64,000 bases of DNA from Anoplopoma fimbria (lineage: Eukaryota; Chordata; Actinopteri; Perciformes; Anoplopomatidae). This document shows positions 1 through 12,219 of this stretch, in pieces (the first letter of the stretch is position 1; each line of letters opens with the position of its first letter). A program made the position numbers and the translations under genes. Under the pieces are notes generated by a model. The model ran no database searches. It saw only the letters and a list, made by a program, of their open reading frames with translations, and was not told the DNA's origin. The DNA lies in assembly GCF_027596085.1 (NCBI RefSeq), contig NC_072466.1:21348905-21412904 (forward strand). The letters are read 5' to 3'.

Positions 1-235
1 CATTTAGCAGACGCTTTTATCCAAAGCGACTTACAGTCAGTAGTATGTTACATATCATTCACCCATTCACACACTGATGACAGGCTACCATCAAGGTGCC
101 ACCATCAGACTCTAACTAACATTCATCATCCAGTCCACACCGATGGCAAGCCTTCAGGAGCAACTTGGGGTTAAGTGTCTTGCCCAAGGACACATCGACT
201 GCCAAAGCCGGGTATCGAACCACCGACCCTCTGAT
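1..235 (-). repeat. Fish SINE-like dispersed repeat, antisense
   Basis: Read on the minus strand, this begins with a tRNA-like segment containing a B-box-like GGTTCGATACC. It continues through a GTGTCCTTGGGCAAGACACT body and ends in the sequence whose plus-strand form is CATTTAGCAGACGCTTTTAT. These blocks are familiar from dispersed teleost repeats. The 34-bp core near the window start recurs in the small insertion at 41356-41487. The left end is cut by the window edge. The family name is not known to me; assignment as tRNA-derived rests on the B-box-like motif only. Confidence 0.6.
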
Positions 236-1662
236 TGGAGAACTACCTTGCTCTCATCATAATATTCATATTAACAACTAATGCTATTAGTATGTGTAAA
301 AATGAAAACAAACAGATGATGATGGCAATTATCAACAAAACAATCATTATTATTATTATTATTAGAAGTATTTTTAGTATTATGAATTATTATTATCTGT
401 TAGTAGCAAGTCTGCAAAGGCTCAGTTCAGAGTTCAAAGCAACATCTGAAAATTGTTTGCTTTATATTATATTCAACAGTATAAAACAAAAAAAAAAAGC
501 CTTACATCTGAGGGAAGAAAATGGTTTGGCATCCTTGCCACTGATCAAATAATTACTTTTTCATTTATTAATTTGCTGTAACATGAGCTGGTATGTGTTT
601 TATGACTTCAACCAATTACCTTTGCATGTGATTTGAAACATGGGGTTTCATTATGAATCGGCTGGTCAGACTCTTCAGAAAACCCCAGTCATTGAGTTGG
701 ATAGCCTAAAGTTGACACAGTACTCAAAGCATAGTAAATCATGGATGGTGAATGCTGCAGAAATCACTGTTTAGAGCCATTCCACCATTTCATCAGCATT
801 ATTCCCACCTGCCCTGAATGCAGCATTAACCCCATTCTACCTCTATGGGCGTCAGGTCAAAGTGGATGCACACAAAGGTCAGATCTTGCTGGGAACCCAT
901 TATCAGGCTAATACTTTATCAGAATAGACAACAAAACTACAGCAAGATGTTGGTCCGCCCACAAATCTGTGCTCACTTCAAATTCTTGCAATCATTTTCA
1001 AATCCCCTGTGGTGTTTTTGCTCTGCACTGTCAGGCAGATAGATCCAAGATGGAATGAGTCCTACTCACAGTTTAGATCAATTTATTTATTCAGCAGAGA
1101 AGGCCTAACGTTTATCATTTGGTGCCGCTGTTCACTCTGAGCATGACCTTCCTGTTTGGAAATAATCTTTAACCTTTCTCGCTTAATGCTTTTAAGAGGG
1201 AGGGTGTTTAAATATTACATCAACGGTGAATATAAAGATGATTTAAACACACAGTTTAAAGAGGGCACTTTTTACACATGATCTTCAGTTTACTAACCAG
1301 GAGGAGTCGTCAGGGTTATCTGTTACTTGTGTTTGAGACAAACTGGCGGTGTGGGCTTCGAAAAAGTGGACATTTAGGAGGCAGAGAGGTTCGAAGGAAA
1401 GATGCTCTTGAGTTGCATGGTGGGAAATGTAGGATTGAGTGTTTTGAAGCTAGATATATATACCTCTACTGAGCATACTTTTTCAAATCTGTCTTTAGTA
1501 CCCTAACAAAATAGAAGTGCAATACTGTCTTGCCGGAGAACCCCTTTAATAAGCATTTTAATGCATATTGCATTGCTGTGGAATTTTTTTCCAATGCAGT
1601 CATGTATTTTAGACTGGTTCAAATCTCATCTCGTCCCTGGTGTCTCTGGTGTCTCGTCTGCA
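236..1662. other. Non-coding upstream region of znf395
   Basis: AT-rich sequence with short ATT runs near 347-365 and no convincing coding exon. It may hold upstream non-coding exons or the promoter of znf395, but no clear TATA box or CpG-rich block stands out. The open frames here are short and have no recognisable protein features. Confidence 0.4.
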
Positions 1663-1720
1663 GGGAGGTGTGACACCGTGCTGAGTCCCCCTCATTGTGT
1701 GCAGCAGCACCGTGGCAGCT

Positions 1721-4700
1721 ATGGGACCCGAGGACAGAGCCGGATCAGGACCAGGCGGGACGGCAGTCTGCCCAGCAGGGCCCGGCAAGCAGCGGACTCT
1801 GGTGAGTGGACGGGGAGAGAGGGACAAGAGAGACTCCCAATACAAGTCAACGCAGACCATGAATGTGTTTTTGTTGCGTCAATCATCCAACCATCTTATC
1901 TATTCATTCATTTACATTTTTGGATAAATACATGTAAATATAGCGGTCACCAGGAGGCAATATGTTGGTTATTATTTGATGATAGGAGGAGGAAGGGAAA
2001 GAAAAAGGAAGAGTGTCACCATATGTATGATCATTTCCTGCTCCTGCGTTGTGCGTAATGCACTGCCTGGTCAGAAGCTGGCACCCACATCCTTTTCCCA
2101 CTGTCATACTGGGAGGTTGTGCTTGCTGCATGCAGGACGCCACAGATGGACAGGAAACATTCCATTAACTGCTTTATTCATGGTCAACAGAGAGACTTGT
2201 GTAAACTGCTTGACCCAAATAAGGCAGAGTCTGGGTTACTCAATGTCCATTTCCATTCATTTACCGACTGGGAGTGTAGCGTTGGAACAAAAACTGCTTT
2301 AGATATTAATTAAGATTTTAACTTTATTTCATTACCTATCACTAAAGGTGTGCACACAGAGGTTTGTGCAGGCCGAGAAAGCGTTCGTGGAGAACCAGCA
2401 TCACAAGAACACGACATCAGTCCATCTGCAGCAGAGGGAGGCAGAGCGAGGCTGGACCCATCCGGCTGCTCCCTTGCAAACCGCGGCACCCACGATGCAC
2501 CTCAGCAACGGGTCAGCGACCAGAGAGGCCCCGTACTGGTGAGGGATATGGGGGACAGTGTGTGTGATGGGCTGGACCTCGTCACACAAGAGAGTCTAAA
2601 GGAGATTTTTTTTGTGTGTGTGCTGCGTCTAGTTTCCGCAGCCCGGAGTCAGTGGAGATGGACGAGATCATGGCGGCCATGGTTCTGACCAGTCTGTCCT
2701 GCAGCCCGGTAGTCCAGAGCCCTCCACAGACAGATCCAGGACCAGGTCTGTATCACCTCATACCGACACACAGCCTCACCAGTGTCTCTACTGTTTACAC
2801 TTTCTGGGGCTTATAAGTTGTCACTGATGACTTTATTAGTGATAAACAAAACATGTATTAATGTTTTATAAATCATTTATAAGCCATGGTCAAGAAAACC
2901 TTTGAGTTGCCAGGTTGGTTGTCTTTTCTATTTAATAAAAATGCAGTTCTAAATGTTATAAAGTCATTAATAAAGGGATTTAATTACCATGTCTGTAGTT
3001 GTGTGAACCAAAAAAACGCCTTATTAATGTCTTATGATTGATCTATAACAAAGACAGTAGTACAGCTTATAAAGCCTTTGTAAAAGGTGCCTTATTATTA
3101 GTTATAACCTTGCTTTCAGAATGCAGTAGTAGACTGAAAGCCTTGCAAAAGCCTGATTCAGTATAGAAGTTCTGTTGGCAAAGCAATATTTCAAAATAAG
3201 CAGTAAGTAACAAAAGCTATAGGTAACATAAAGAAAAAAGTATATAACATAAAATAATAATTGTGAAGCTGCTTCATGCAGTAAAACAAACAGTTGGGCC
3301 AAAGCAAATATAAACTTACTATATAAACTATTTTATTTTTACTTTCTCTATATGCGTCCGTAGATTTCTCCCAGATTCATCAAAAGTTACTACTTGAAAT
3401 ACTAAAAAAAATTCTTAAAGTAAGTTATCAACTTGGGAAGTTCAATGGTGATATCTAGTAGTTCATTTTGTCTTATTCACCTGTTGTGTCCCTTGAACAA
3501 TGCATGTTTTAAGTTTTCCTAATATTAGCCACCATAAGCTGCCGGTCATACCAGACCAAGAAACAACTAAAACCACTGATTGGATTGAATTGAGCAAGGT
3601 GTGATTTATCGCTTATGAATTTTAAAGTTGAAAACTTTTGCAGTAAGAATTGCTTGTGAAAATCCTGCTTTACTACAAGATCAAAAAACAGACATGCATG
3701 ACTGATATAGTGGCTACTACTGGTTCTACTTTCCCTTTAAAACATTAATTACAGTAAGAAAAGTCAAAAAAAGATTACTTGCTATTCAAGATTTTTTTGG
3801 CAAGGGGAAAAACAAAACAGCAGTAAACATGAAACAGAGCCTTTAGGTAGTAAAGAGGACCTGAAACAACGGGACAACACACAGTGTGAGACACCTGCTG
3901 TCTTCTGTAGAATGGGCAGAGTGGAAAGCAGCAGAGAGCGGTCCCTAATGCACAGTCTCTATTTCAGTCATAAAGGAGCAGAGAACATCTGACAAGGCTT
4001 GGTTGACTAGGTTGTTTCTGAAAACCGACTTCCTGCTTTCCAGCCGGCTCGTCTTCCACAGCCGACATGGAGTGTGGCGGCGGCGAGCTCTCTGACAGCG
4101 GCAGCAGCGGCTACTGGAGCTGGGACCACGGCAACGTGAGTCCCGCCCCCTCGCCGTCCGTCGCTGAGATGGACAGCAGCCCTGATGAAGGCCTGCAGAT
4201 GGAGCTGGAGCAGGGGGAGGAGCTCAATGCCAAAAAGCCAAAGGTACACAGCTGTATATGTTGATCAGAGGCCTCTAGAATCAGCAAAGGAAGATTGTGA
4301 TGGAACACTGACACTGTTTTCTCTCTCTACTTTGTGTCTCTCTGTGCATTTCTCTTGATTTCCTGTCCCTGTACCTCACCTGTGCTGCGTTCTCTCTCTC
4401 TCAGAGCTCCTTCAGAGGTGTGTATAAGTGTCTGTGGCCCAGCTGTGGCAAGGTGCTCACGTCTTCAGTTGGAATAAAAAGACATATCCGTGTGCTGCAT
4501 CTGGGGTGAGTTGGATTTACCAGATTACAATCAGTTGTGTCCCTATTAAAGATGGACATGGCTTGGAATGTTTCAAATACCGGTGCTGCTACAATAACTG
4601 AGTTCAGGTTTAGATATTAAAATGATTGGGGACTGTAGAAAAATAATATTGTGTATTGATTTTGCAGAGGGGGCTTAACCTTATGTTCCTCTTAAAAAAA

Positions 4701-7700
4701 ATGATTGCCCAGGGTAGTTAAAGAGTACCTGCACACGTAAACGTGTTTTTAGCCGGGGAGGATAGCAGACCGCCGCTCTGGAAACAGAGGGTTACTTTTT
4801 TTTTTTTTTTTTTCATCACTATCACTTAAATGTAGTTTTAATTTCAAGATTTTCGTCTGTCGTTTTAAGAATATAAAGGAATTATCCAGGTGTATCTATT
4901 ATTATAGAGGTAGGAATATCCCTGTTGGAGTAAAGGTCCGAACCAACCACTCACACTTTTTACCCTCCGTGTCCGCTGGTCTGTCCCTCCGTCTGCCACA
5001 CACAGCAGTGGGTCAGATCAGTCCCAGAGAGAAGAGGACTTCTACTACACCAAGATCTCCTGTGAGACCCTGGACGCCAGCTCCGTTCCAGCTTCAGTTC
5101 CAGCTTCAGCTCCAGTTTCAGCTCCAGCTTCAGCTCCAGCTCCATCTCTGTCTCCGGCTCCGGCTCCAGCACCTTCCGAACAGGCACTGGGCCAGGCCTC
5201 GTCCTCCCATCTCAGTTGGGCCTCCTGCGGTTCCCCTCCTCCCTCTGGGCTCCAGATCCCCCCAGCTCACAGACCCAGATCCAACTCCAGCTCCGGGCCC
5301 GGCCCGAGCAGGCCGAGTCCGCTCAGCCAGTCGGCCCCCAGCAGCTTCTGGCAGATCCACTCAGAGCATCTCTATCAGGTGGGTGCAGCCGTGTTGCTCT
5401 CTTGGTCTCTGGGGAGTGTTCGGCCTGCTGACTGTGATGGCTGTCATGTAATGGCAGGAACAGTGGGTGCAAAAGGGAAATAAATAAGTTATTCTTGAGC
5501 CAATGAGTCCTCTTGACTGACCACAATCATTTTGAAATTACAGTATTTCTTGAAAAAAGGTCAGCAAATAAAATATAAATACCAACAATATATCAAAAGA
5601 GGTCCACTTTGTTAAAAAGCACAATACCAAATTTAAGGATTACAACTACAGCCCATGGTTTTTAACAATAATTTTGAATACTAATAGTGTTTTTGACATT
5701 TAAATAAAGAAATAATTTGTTCATTAAACTTTTTTTTTCTTGAAGAGTGGTAACAAGTTAGCCTAGCTTATCATAAAGACTCTGTCCAAAGGTTACAAAA
5801 GTCATCTACCAGCTCTAAACTCTAAAAGCTGGAGTCATGTTGTCACCATGAGAATGCAATTCAACGGCGATCGGTCAGCTGCACAGGAAAGAGTCCCACG
5901 CATAATAACCCACATAACACCACAACATGTGATTCCTTTCACTTCCGTTTTTGTGCAAATATAACTTGTTAAACAGTGAGCTTTAGAGGTGCTGGTAGGT
6001 GGATGTAGTTTCAGGAAATTGTTACAACAGTCTTAATTTCCTTTCTTTGAAACAGATCATTAAGTGGGTTCTTTTTCCCAGAATTACAAAATATTATATT
6101 AAGATATGCTAAACATCGTCACATCTAGCTTATAACATATGACAGAGGTTCCCTCCAGACCACAGCTGATAAATATCTTTTTGAACATCACTTTCCTTTT
6201 CATATGACTGAGCAGATGATTGATTAGTGCAGTGTAGGAGCTTAACCAGCCGAAAATAATGTAATTAGTCCCAATTTGAATCAGGACTTTTGTAATGCTT
6301 TGTTAATGTCTAAAAGCTGTTTGCAGGCTGAAATGTATTCTGAGAAGACACTCAATCCATCTAACATGAGAGATTCTTCTAGGTCATATTGAGTGTTCGG
6401 CACAAAGTACCTGTTTTCACATTGGCATTTAAGATCCTTATTTTCAATAAATAATTGTTTACTTCCCAGTGTTCTTTGCAAGCGAGCAGAGGCTGGTTAG
6501 ATCTGAGAGCGACGAAAGGAGACAGCACAGCTCTTGTTAGCATGAATTATTAAATGTCAGACGTGGAGGCAGCGTGCGAATGCAGGAATTTATGCTCCGA
6601 AACATCGCAGTTTCCTGTCGTCCAAATTCAGTTATCTTTTCCATGTATATAGTATCTGATTTCATGTGTTTTTATTTATCGTTTTTAATCCTTAATGTTT
6701 TTCTGTAAATGAAATATGCCAGTATGGACAACCATGTGCCGTCCCCTTTGTTTACCTTTTTTTTTTCTTACGTCTACTAAGTATCTCAAAGGACATTCTC
6801 TCAATTTTAACAGAGTTTCTGTGCAGCAGTTTTTCATGTCACGTGTTTGTGGTGTTGTTTCATAGGTCCTTCTTCCCCAGCAACCCCCCCAATGCAGATA
6901 CCCCCTCTAACGAGCCAATGAGCTACAACTTTGTTTATGCATCACAAAGCAGCACATTTCACTGGTGACCTGCATTTACCCTGCACCACGGAGGCTGTAA
7001 ATGGATGCTTTGTGACAGTGAGAGAGTAAGCGTTCTCCCCCTCCAAAGAGTCTAGACTCTCACCAGACTGTAAAAGACAGAAAAACACAACATGGAATCT
7101 CCCAGTGTAGTTATGTACAGCGGTTAGGACCCAATGAACATGTGTGCCCACTAAGGACTTATTCGATATGCATACTTTTTGAACAATGTCCCTTTTTTGC
7201 ATGTTCTACTATATGATACAGATGTAAAACTCTGTTCATTCTTTGGACCACATTTGTCTTTAACTTTCTCAGGGATGTGGGAATCCTGATTAAGCATGAG
7301 TGTGGGTTGAATTGTGGGTCAGGGCTGCTGATGGGGCAGCGTTTGTTTGCGTGGGTGTCATGGCTGCTGGAGGCTTGTGGTTTGAAATGCCTGACCCCGG
7401 CGGTTGAACTCACACTGGCATATTTTAATTTTTTCTGATCCAGGCAACCGCATTAATCCAGTGGATACTCACTATAATCTGGTCATTTTGTGCGGATATT
7501 AGTGCAATTTCAGCAAATATTCTCACTTTACGCTGTGGGATGGGGTGCTAGGAAGGCAGCAGCATGGGTAAATGAGAGTCGTTGCACAGGAAGGAGCAAT
7601 AGGACAGAGGTAATGGAAAACAAGTTCACAGGAAAAGACCATTTAATGTGTGACATTTTGGATGCTGTTTGTTACAGCAACTGGGTAGAAAAGCCATGAA

Positions 7701-10274
7701 TTGATTCGTTATTACAATTTGGAAATGACGTCTGCAAACAGCTGGCAAAGCGCAAGCAAACACAACTCAATAAAGCATCAAAGTCAAACCAACAGAGGAA
7801 AAGAGGTGTTATATTAGTGACTGACTAATTTGGGAAGTGAGAACAGGTGAGCAGGAGGTGAAGCTGGTGCAGGACTAATGAGGGACAGGATTAACTGATC
7901 AGGGTTCAGGGGATCAGACAATCAAATAGGAAGAAAGACTATAAGAAAAACCCCAGGACCATGACAAAGTAACAAATTTGTGTGTTGGAGTTTCTTGAAC
8001 CCAACAGGGAACCGGTGTAAAGTATAATATAATAAGTATAATTGGGGCATCTGCTGGCTGTGTTAATAAGTCATATTAACTGATTATAGGTTGTTTCTGC
8101 TGCCACTAAGTGGCCAGATTATCATTGAACATGTTTTTTGTCCAGTACCAAAAATGTAACTTCCTTACTTTTACTATGGAAAATATATCAGCCAGTTTAT
8201 GGTCCTACAGATATACTCTTAGATTTATTTTGAACTCATCCAGGTGGGTGTTCCACCGACAACCCCTTTACAATTTAAGTCGAGGCCAGTGCTACAGAGA
8301 ACCTGTTACAATTTAAAGGGTTCATCTTGAACCCATCCAAGCCGGTTCTACAGAGAACCCTTTACAATTCAAGGGGTTCATCTTGAACCCATCGAGGCCA
8401 GTTACAGAGAACCCTTTACAATTTAAGGGGTTCATCTTGAACCCATCCAGGGGGACAGAGAACCTCTTCATATTCTACGGTTTTATCTTGAACCCATTCA
8501 GGAGGTTCTACAGAGAATCCTTTATAATTAAAGGGTTGTATCTTAGACCCATACAGGGGGTTCTACAGAGAACCCTTTATGATTTAAGGTTGTCAGCTTA
8601 AACCTATCCAGGGGGTTCTATCTAGAACACATTTATATTCAAAGGGTTTGATCTAGAACCCTAAAACAATCAACAAGCATGGTTCCCAATAACAGTTTTT
8701 GGGTGGGTGTGGGCTGGATTTTAGTCGTTCCCTTTGGAAAAAAACGTGCTTTCAACCATCCTTAAAGAACTCTTTCTTCCAAAAAGGGTTCTATGGAGGA
8801 AAATGATAATGAATGTAACCCTTAGTCTTACAAAGTACCCTTAAAAACCCTTCTGAAGAAATGGTTCTGGGTCAAACAGCAAGACGTTTTTGGAACCTTT
8901 ATTTTTAAGATGAATCATGTGTTCTTCTCTTCTACTCCATCCAGGCCTGTAGCCCCGTCCAGGTATCTGTGGCCCCAAGAAGCCCCGGCGTCCAGGGCTG
9001 GACCCCCTCCACCTCCGTCTCTGGCCACAGTAACACTCCGGTGGGTCTTTTGTCCTGTTATGTCTTCATATGTGTCTGTTTGTTTACCTGCCTGACAGCT
9101 TGTCTATCATTAAGGCTCTCTCACCATTTAACATTAGAACATTTTCTGCCTCTTTCATGACTTATTCTCCATTCCGTACTTTATCTGTGGTTGTGTATCT
9201 CTGTAGGTTGTCAAACCTCGCTTTCGGTCTGTCAGTGTCGGGGAACAGTGGCTCCAACAGAACCGGCTGCAGCCAATAAGTGTGTCTCCCTCCCGCACTC
9301 ACTGCTCCTTCAGGTGAGGTTTTCTTCCTGTTCAATGTCTTGACTTCTACTTTTTAACAACTATTAAAATTAAAAAACAGCAAAGAGTCATATGTTAGTG
9401 GCTCCATGAGGATGAACTTAGTTAGGCACATCACTGCTTTGAGGTAAAGGCTAACATACTGATGTTTAGCAGGTAATGTTTACGTCACATTGCGTTATTT
9501 TTTGCCTCCAGAGTTTTCCGCCTAGACCCGCCCTACTGTGCTGTGATTGGCTAGTACTGGCTAGTAATACTGTGCTATGATTTAGTAGATTATTTGGCAA
9601 TAGCAATGTGCTTTGCTATGATGTGACAAGAGCTTGGATAAGAGTCTTTGGTGTGGATGAAGCTGTTAAACTTCCCTCAATTAGCGGCAGGATTGTTAGC
9701 TAGCTAAATTTACAAATCCCACCATGCTCTCATGCTACACTGGTTATGGAAAATGACCCGAACAAAGTTGTCATTCATCTGGTGATGGCAAAGAGCTTTC
9801 CTACGCTGTGACAAAAATTTGTGGATGAATCGTTCAAGAATATTGTCTCATTTAGCAGTTGGCTAGTAATCTAGCTAGCTATTTTGCTAATCCCACTTTC
9901 ATGGTACACTGATTAGAGAAAAAAACTCTAATCTAACCTAACCTACTAGGCAACAAACCTAGTAGGTTAGGTTCAAGAAAAGATCATGGATTGGGTTAAA
10001 ATGAACCCTTTCTGGCATAAAGCCCTGAAGGCAAAATGCTCCTTTTGGCAAAATTAGCTGGACAGTCTAGGCAACGGGTACTAGCCAATCACAGCACATT
10101 AGTAATAGCCGATGGGAACACGCTTAGGGGAAAAAATAATGCTGTCACATTTTAGTTCCGAGTGAAAGAATGCTAATGTTTGTTCAGCTGATAGGGATGT
10201 CATTAGTTTTGCTTGTATAATAAAGTTTTGTCAAAGTTAAAGGATTAGGAAGTTATTATTATTATTATTATTAT

Positions 10275-10312
<38 letters not shown>

Positions 10313-10903
10313 ATATCATTATTATGATTGGAAAAAGCCAATCATATTTTGCTGAGCTGCATCGCAGCATTAATCATTTTTATAATATTTCAGAAAAAGG
10401 TAGCACTTTTGTGTTCCTTCCCTGATTGAACCAGAAAACAAGAGCAACTTAAATGTATTTACTGACAACAATGGAAATTCATTAAATGTTTGGTTTTGTC
10501 TGACTAATGCTAAAAAAACCTAATCTAATCTATATTGATCTAGGTGCTCACATCCTCTGTCCACTATCTTTCCTCTCCAGGTTGTCATTTTATCACCCCC
10601 TTTGCTGCTGTCAAATCACATTTCCATCACATGGATTCAATCTTCTCTTTATTTGTTATCAGTCTCTTTTCTCTTAGTCTCATATTGGATACAAATTGAT
10701 CACATCAAGCTTGCATCTCTGCACCCACTCCTTTTCCTTTGCCCTCTCACATCACCTCTCATCCACATGATTTGTGTCTCTGTATCTGCAGGAAGGGTCG
10801 CGGGGAGGCCAAAAAGTGCCGCAAAGTGTATGGAGTGGAGCGCAAGGATCAGTGGTGCACCGCCTGTCGCTGGAAAAAGGCCTGCCAGCGCTTCCCTGAC
10901 TAA
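1721..10903 (+). CDS. znf395: Zinc finger protein 395-like transcription factor, 9 coding exons
   Basis: Coding exons: 1721-1801, 2348-2538, 2642-2745, 4044-4243, 4405-4505, 5009-5378, 8945-9040, 9207-9313 and 10792-10903. All junctions are GT/AG, the phases are compatible, and the joined frame gives 453 aa. Residues about 95-121 ([17 protein letters not shown] and following) nearly match a conserved block of human ZNF395. One C2H2 finger has Cys201, Cys206, His219 and His224. It is followed by the family's REEDFYYT block. The last 37 residues (KKCRKVYG, then [14 protein letters not shown]) are the conserved basic C-terminal DNA-binding module shared by ZNF395, SLC2A4RG and ZNF704. Members are nuclear transcription regulators. 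The start at 1721 was chosen because an in-frame TGA lies at 1682 in the same exon. The N-terminus is shorter than in human ZNF395, so another first exon is possible. The adjacent pnoc and elp3 favour znf395 over its paralogues; the fish a/b copy cannot be told. Confidence 0.88.
2746..4043 (+). other. znf395 intron, no other feature
   Basis: AT-rich intron between coding exons 3 and 4. It opens with GTCTGT and closes with a TCCTGCTTTCCAG acceptor. I see no conserved gene, hairpin or recognisable transposon in it. Confidence 0.6.
5086..5180 (+). repeat. In-frame Ser/Ala/Pro coding minisatellite in znf395
   Basis: A degenerate 12-bp unit (GCTTCAGCTCCA-like) runs in tandem inside coding exon 6. 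It encodes a low-complexity Val/Ser/Ala/Pro stretch right after the conserved REEDFYYT block. The unit is a multiple of three, so length changes would keep the frame. Human ZNF395 has an alanine/proline-rich stretch at the corresponding place. Confidence 0.7.
5379..8211 (+). other. First part of long znf395 intron 6
   Basis: Non-coding intronic sequence after the TATCAG|GTGGGT donor. It is AT-rich, with poly-T runs near 5730 and 6758, and has no supported exon. The small open frames on either strand show no recognisable domain. Confidence 0.5.
8212..8911. repeat. MITE-derived region with tandem ~55-bp GGTTCT repeats
   Basis: From about 8230 to 8640 a unit of roughly 55 bp repeats with decay: GGTTCTACAGAGAACCC, an AT stretch, then TTCATCTTGAACCCATCCA. 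The right edge reads AACCTTTATTTTTAAG, a terminus seen in fish MITEs, and a related terminus ends the repeat at 22740-23095. The block stops about 34 bp before a znf395 splice acceptor. Exact ends are uncertain. Confidence 0.55.
9480..10160. mobile_element. Inverted-repeat non-autonomous element in znf395 intron 8
   Basis: GTGCTGTGATTGGCTAGTAC at 9537-9556 is matched by its exact reverse complement at 10078-10097. Weaker inverted similarity extends outward on both sides (GTTATTTTTTGCC against GGAAAAAATAAT). Inside are two imperfect direct copies of an AGCTAGCTA...ATCCCAC...TACACTG block (about 9705 and 9873) and a perfect hairpin at 9935-9973. No transposase frame is present. The superfamily is not assigned. 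Confidence 0.5.
10253..10312. repeat. Compound (ATT)n(AGT)n microsatellite
   Basis: About eight ATT units change abruptly into about a dozen AGT units within znf395 intron 8. Confidence 0.9.
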
Positions 10904-11065
10904 AGACTGCTGCGTGATAGAGAGGGAGAGAGAGAGGGAGTGTGAAAGACACGAGGACGTGGATGGATGGATGAGTGATAAAAAAAGAGACTTTTATCAA
11001 AAAGAGGATATAAATCAGGGCCTGAGAGCCATCAAGAAAAGCAACACTTCTGTTTTTAACTTTCA

Positions 11066-12219
11066 GGCTACATCCACACTAATACGTTTTTATCTAAAAA
11101 ACATTAACTTGTGCTAGGTTTTACGCTTGGCCTCCACGCTACTCTGACGTTATCAACTCACTAAAAATGAAGAATGTTTAAACAAAACCACGTTCACTTC
11201 CTTATGGGGTCTAATCAGTTACAACATCTCATCCCTGACTTGTCTTGCCCCATCACAAGACAAGTCACGGTGCTTAATTTGTAAATCTCTGTCTTTTTTC
11301 TTCTGTCATGTGGAGTGTTGCAATGGTGGGAAAATGGAATTTGGGTCGAAAATAGTATTTACAACTACGTACAATTATTTTGAGTTCTGTCTGTCTGTCT
11401 GGATCACCTTCACTCAGTTTCAGTACTGTGGACAGCGCCGCACCAACTTCTTCACCCCCCTAATTTAGCCGTACTCATTACACCATTCACAGCACAAAAC
11501 ACTTGCTTAGCTTTAATCATATTATCATTTTTCGACTTTTATAGCGCAGAGTTACAGGATCTGTGCAAATAGGTATCGACACACAGGCAGTAAAAAAACC
11601 TGTGAGGTCCCGGATCCTGTTCCTGCCAAGATCCGGCACAAGTTAAGCCCTGAACTTGACCTATTTCCAGATAAAAAAAATGAACAACACGTGCTTGGCA
11701 ACGACTCTGTTTGATCTATGTTTTCTACCAACTTGACCGCCTTGTATTTATAATTAGTGGTGTCATCTAGTGGTGAGGTTGCAGATTGCAACGAAATTAA
11801 ACTTTCCCCTTGTGCCAAGCGTCTGGAACTATGGTGGCCATAGCAATGTGAAAAAATGAACGGACCTATCTAGAGCCATAGTTTGGTTTGTCCATTACTG
11901 TAGAAACATGGCGGACTCTGTGAAAAAGACACATTATTTTCGGGTGATTACACACTAAAGAAAACATACTTATTAACGTTATCTTTTTTTCTGCCAATGG
12001 ATCCAAGCAAAGAAATCTCTGGTCTTACTTTTCGCCATCGCTGTTCTTCAAACCGCAGAGTAGACAGTCTTCTTCCTGTTTACACTGGGACCCACACACA
12101 CAGCGTACATGAAACTTTGTGTGATATTTGTTTTCAGGTGTGTTAGTATGTTCGGAGCTCACATCTAGAAAAGGTGCTGAAACGCTGGTGTGCACGGAGG
12201 TATTAGTGTGGATGTAGCC
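11066..12219. mobile_element. hAT-like non-autonomous element in znf395 3' region
   Basis: GGCTACATCCACACTAATAC at the left end is inverted at the right end as GTATTAGTGTGGATGTAGCC. This gives terminal inverted repeats of about 20 bp around 1.15 kb with no transposase frame. A fragment of another repeat family (11745-11985) sits inside. A related element lies at about 45787-46795. Because the first AATAAA after the znf395 stop is at 12763, the element probably falls within the transcribed 3'UTR. hAT assignment is inference; no clear target duplication was found. Confidence 0.6.
11745..11985 (+). repeat. Dispersed repeat (CATCTAGTGGTGAG family), copy 1
   Basis: Shares the order CATCTAGTGGTGAG, AACTATGGTGGCC-like, GTAGAAACATGGCGGACT and CACTAAAGAAAACATAC with the copy at 51890-52120. 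Partial copies occur at 27030-27320 and, inverted, at 59460-59600. It is nested in the larger element at 11066-12219, so it inserted later or was carried in it. Confidence 0.65.

Noticed and set aside
1561..2058. 165-codon plus-strand open frame over znf395 exon 1
   Set aside because: It runs through the splice donor at 1802 in a different frame from the one that joins to the conserved exons.
4960..5187. Minus-strand frame encoding Glu/Leu/Lys repeats
   Set aside because: It is the antisense of the Ser/Ala/Pro minisatellite in znf395 exon 6.
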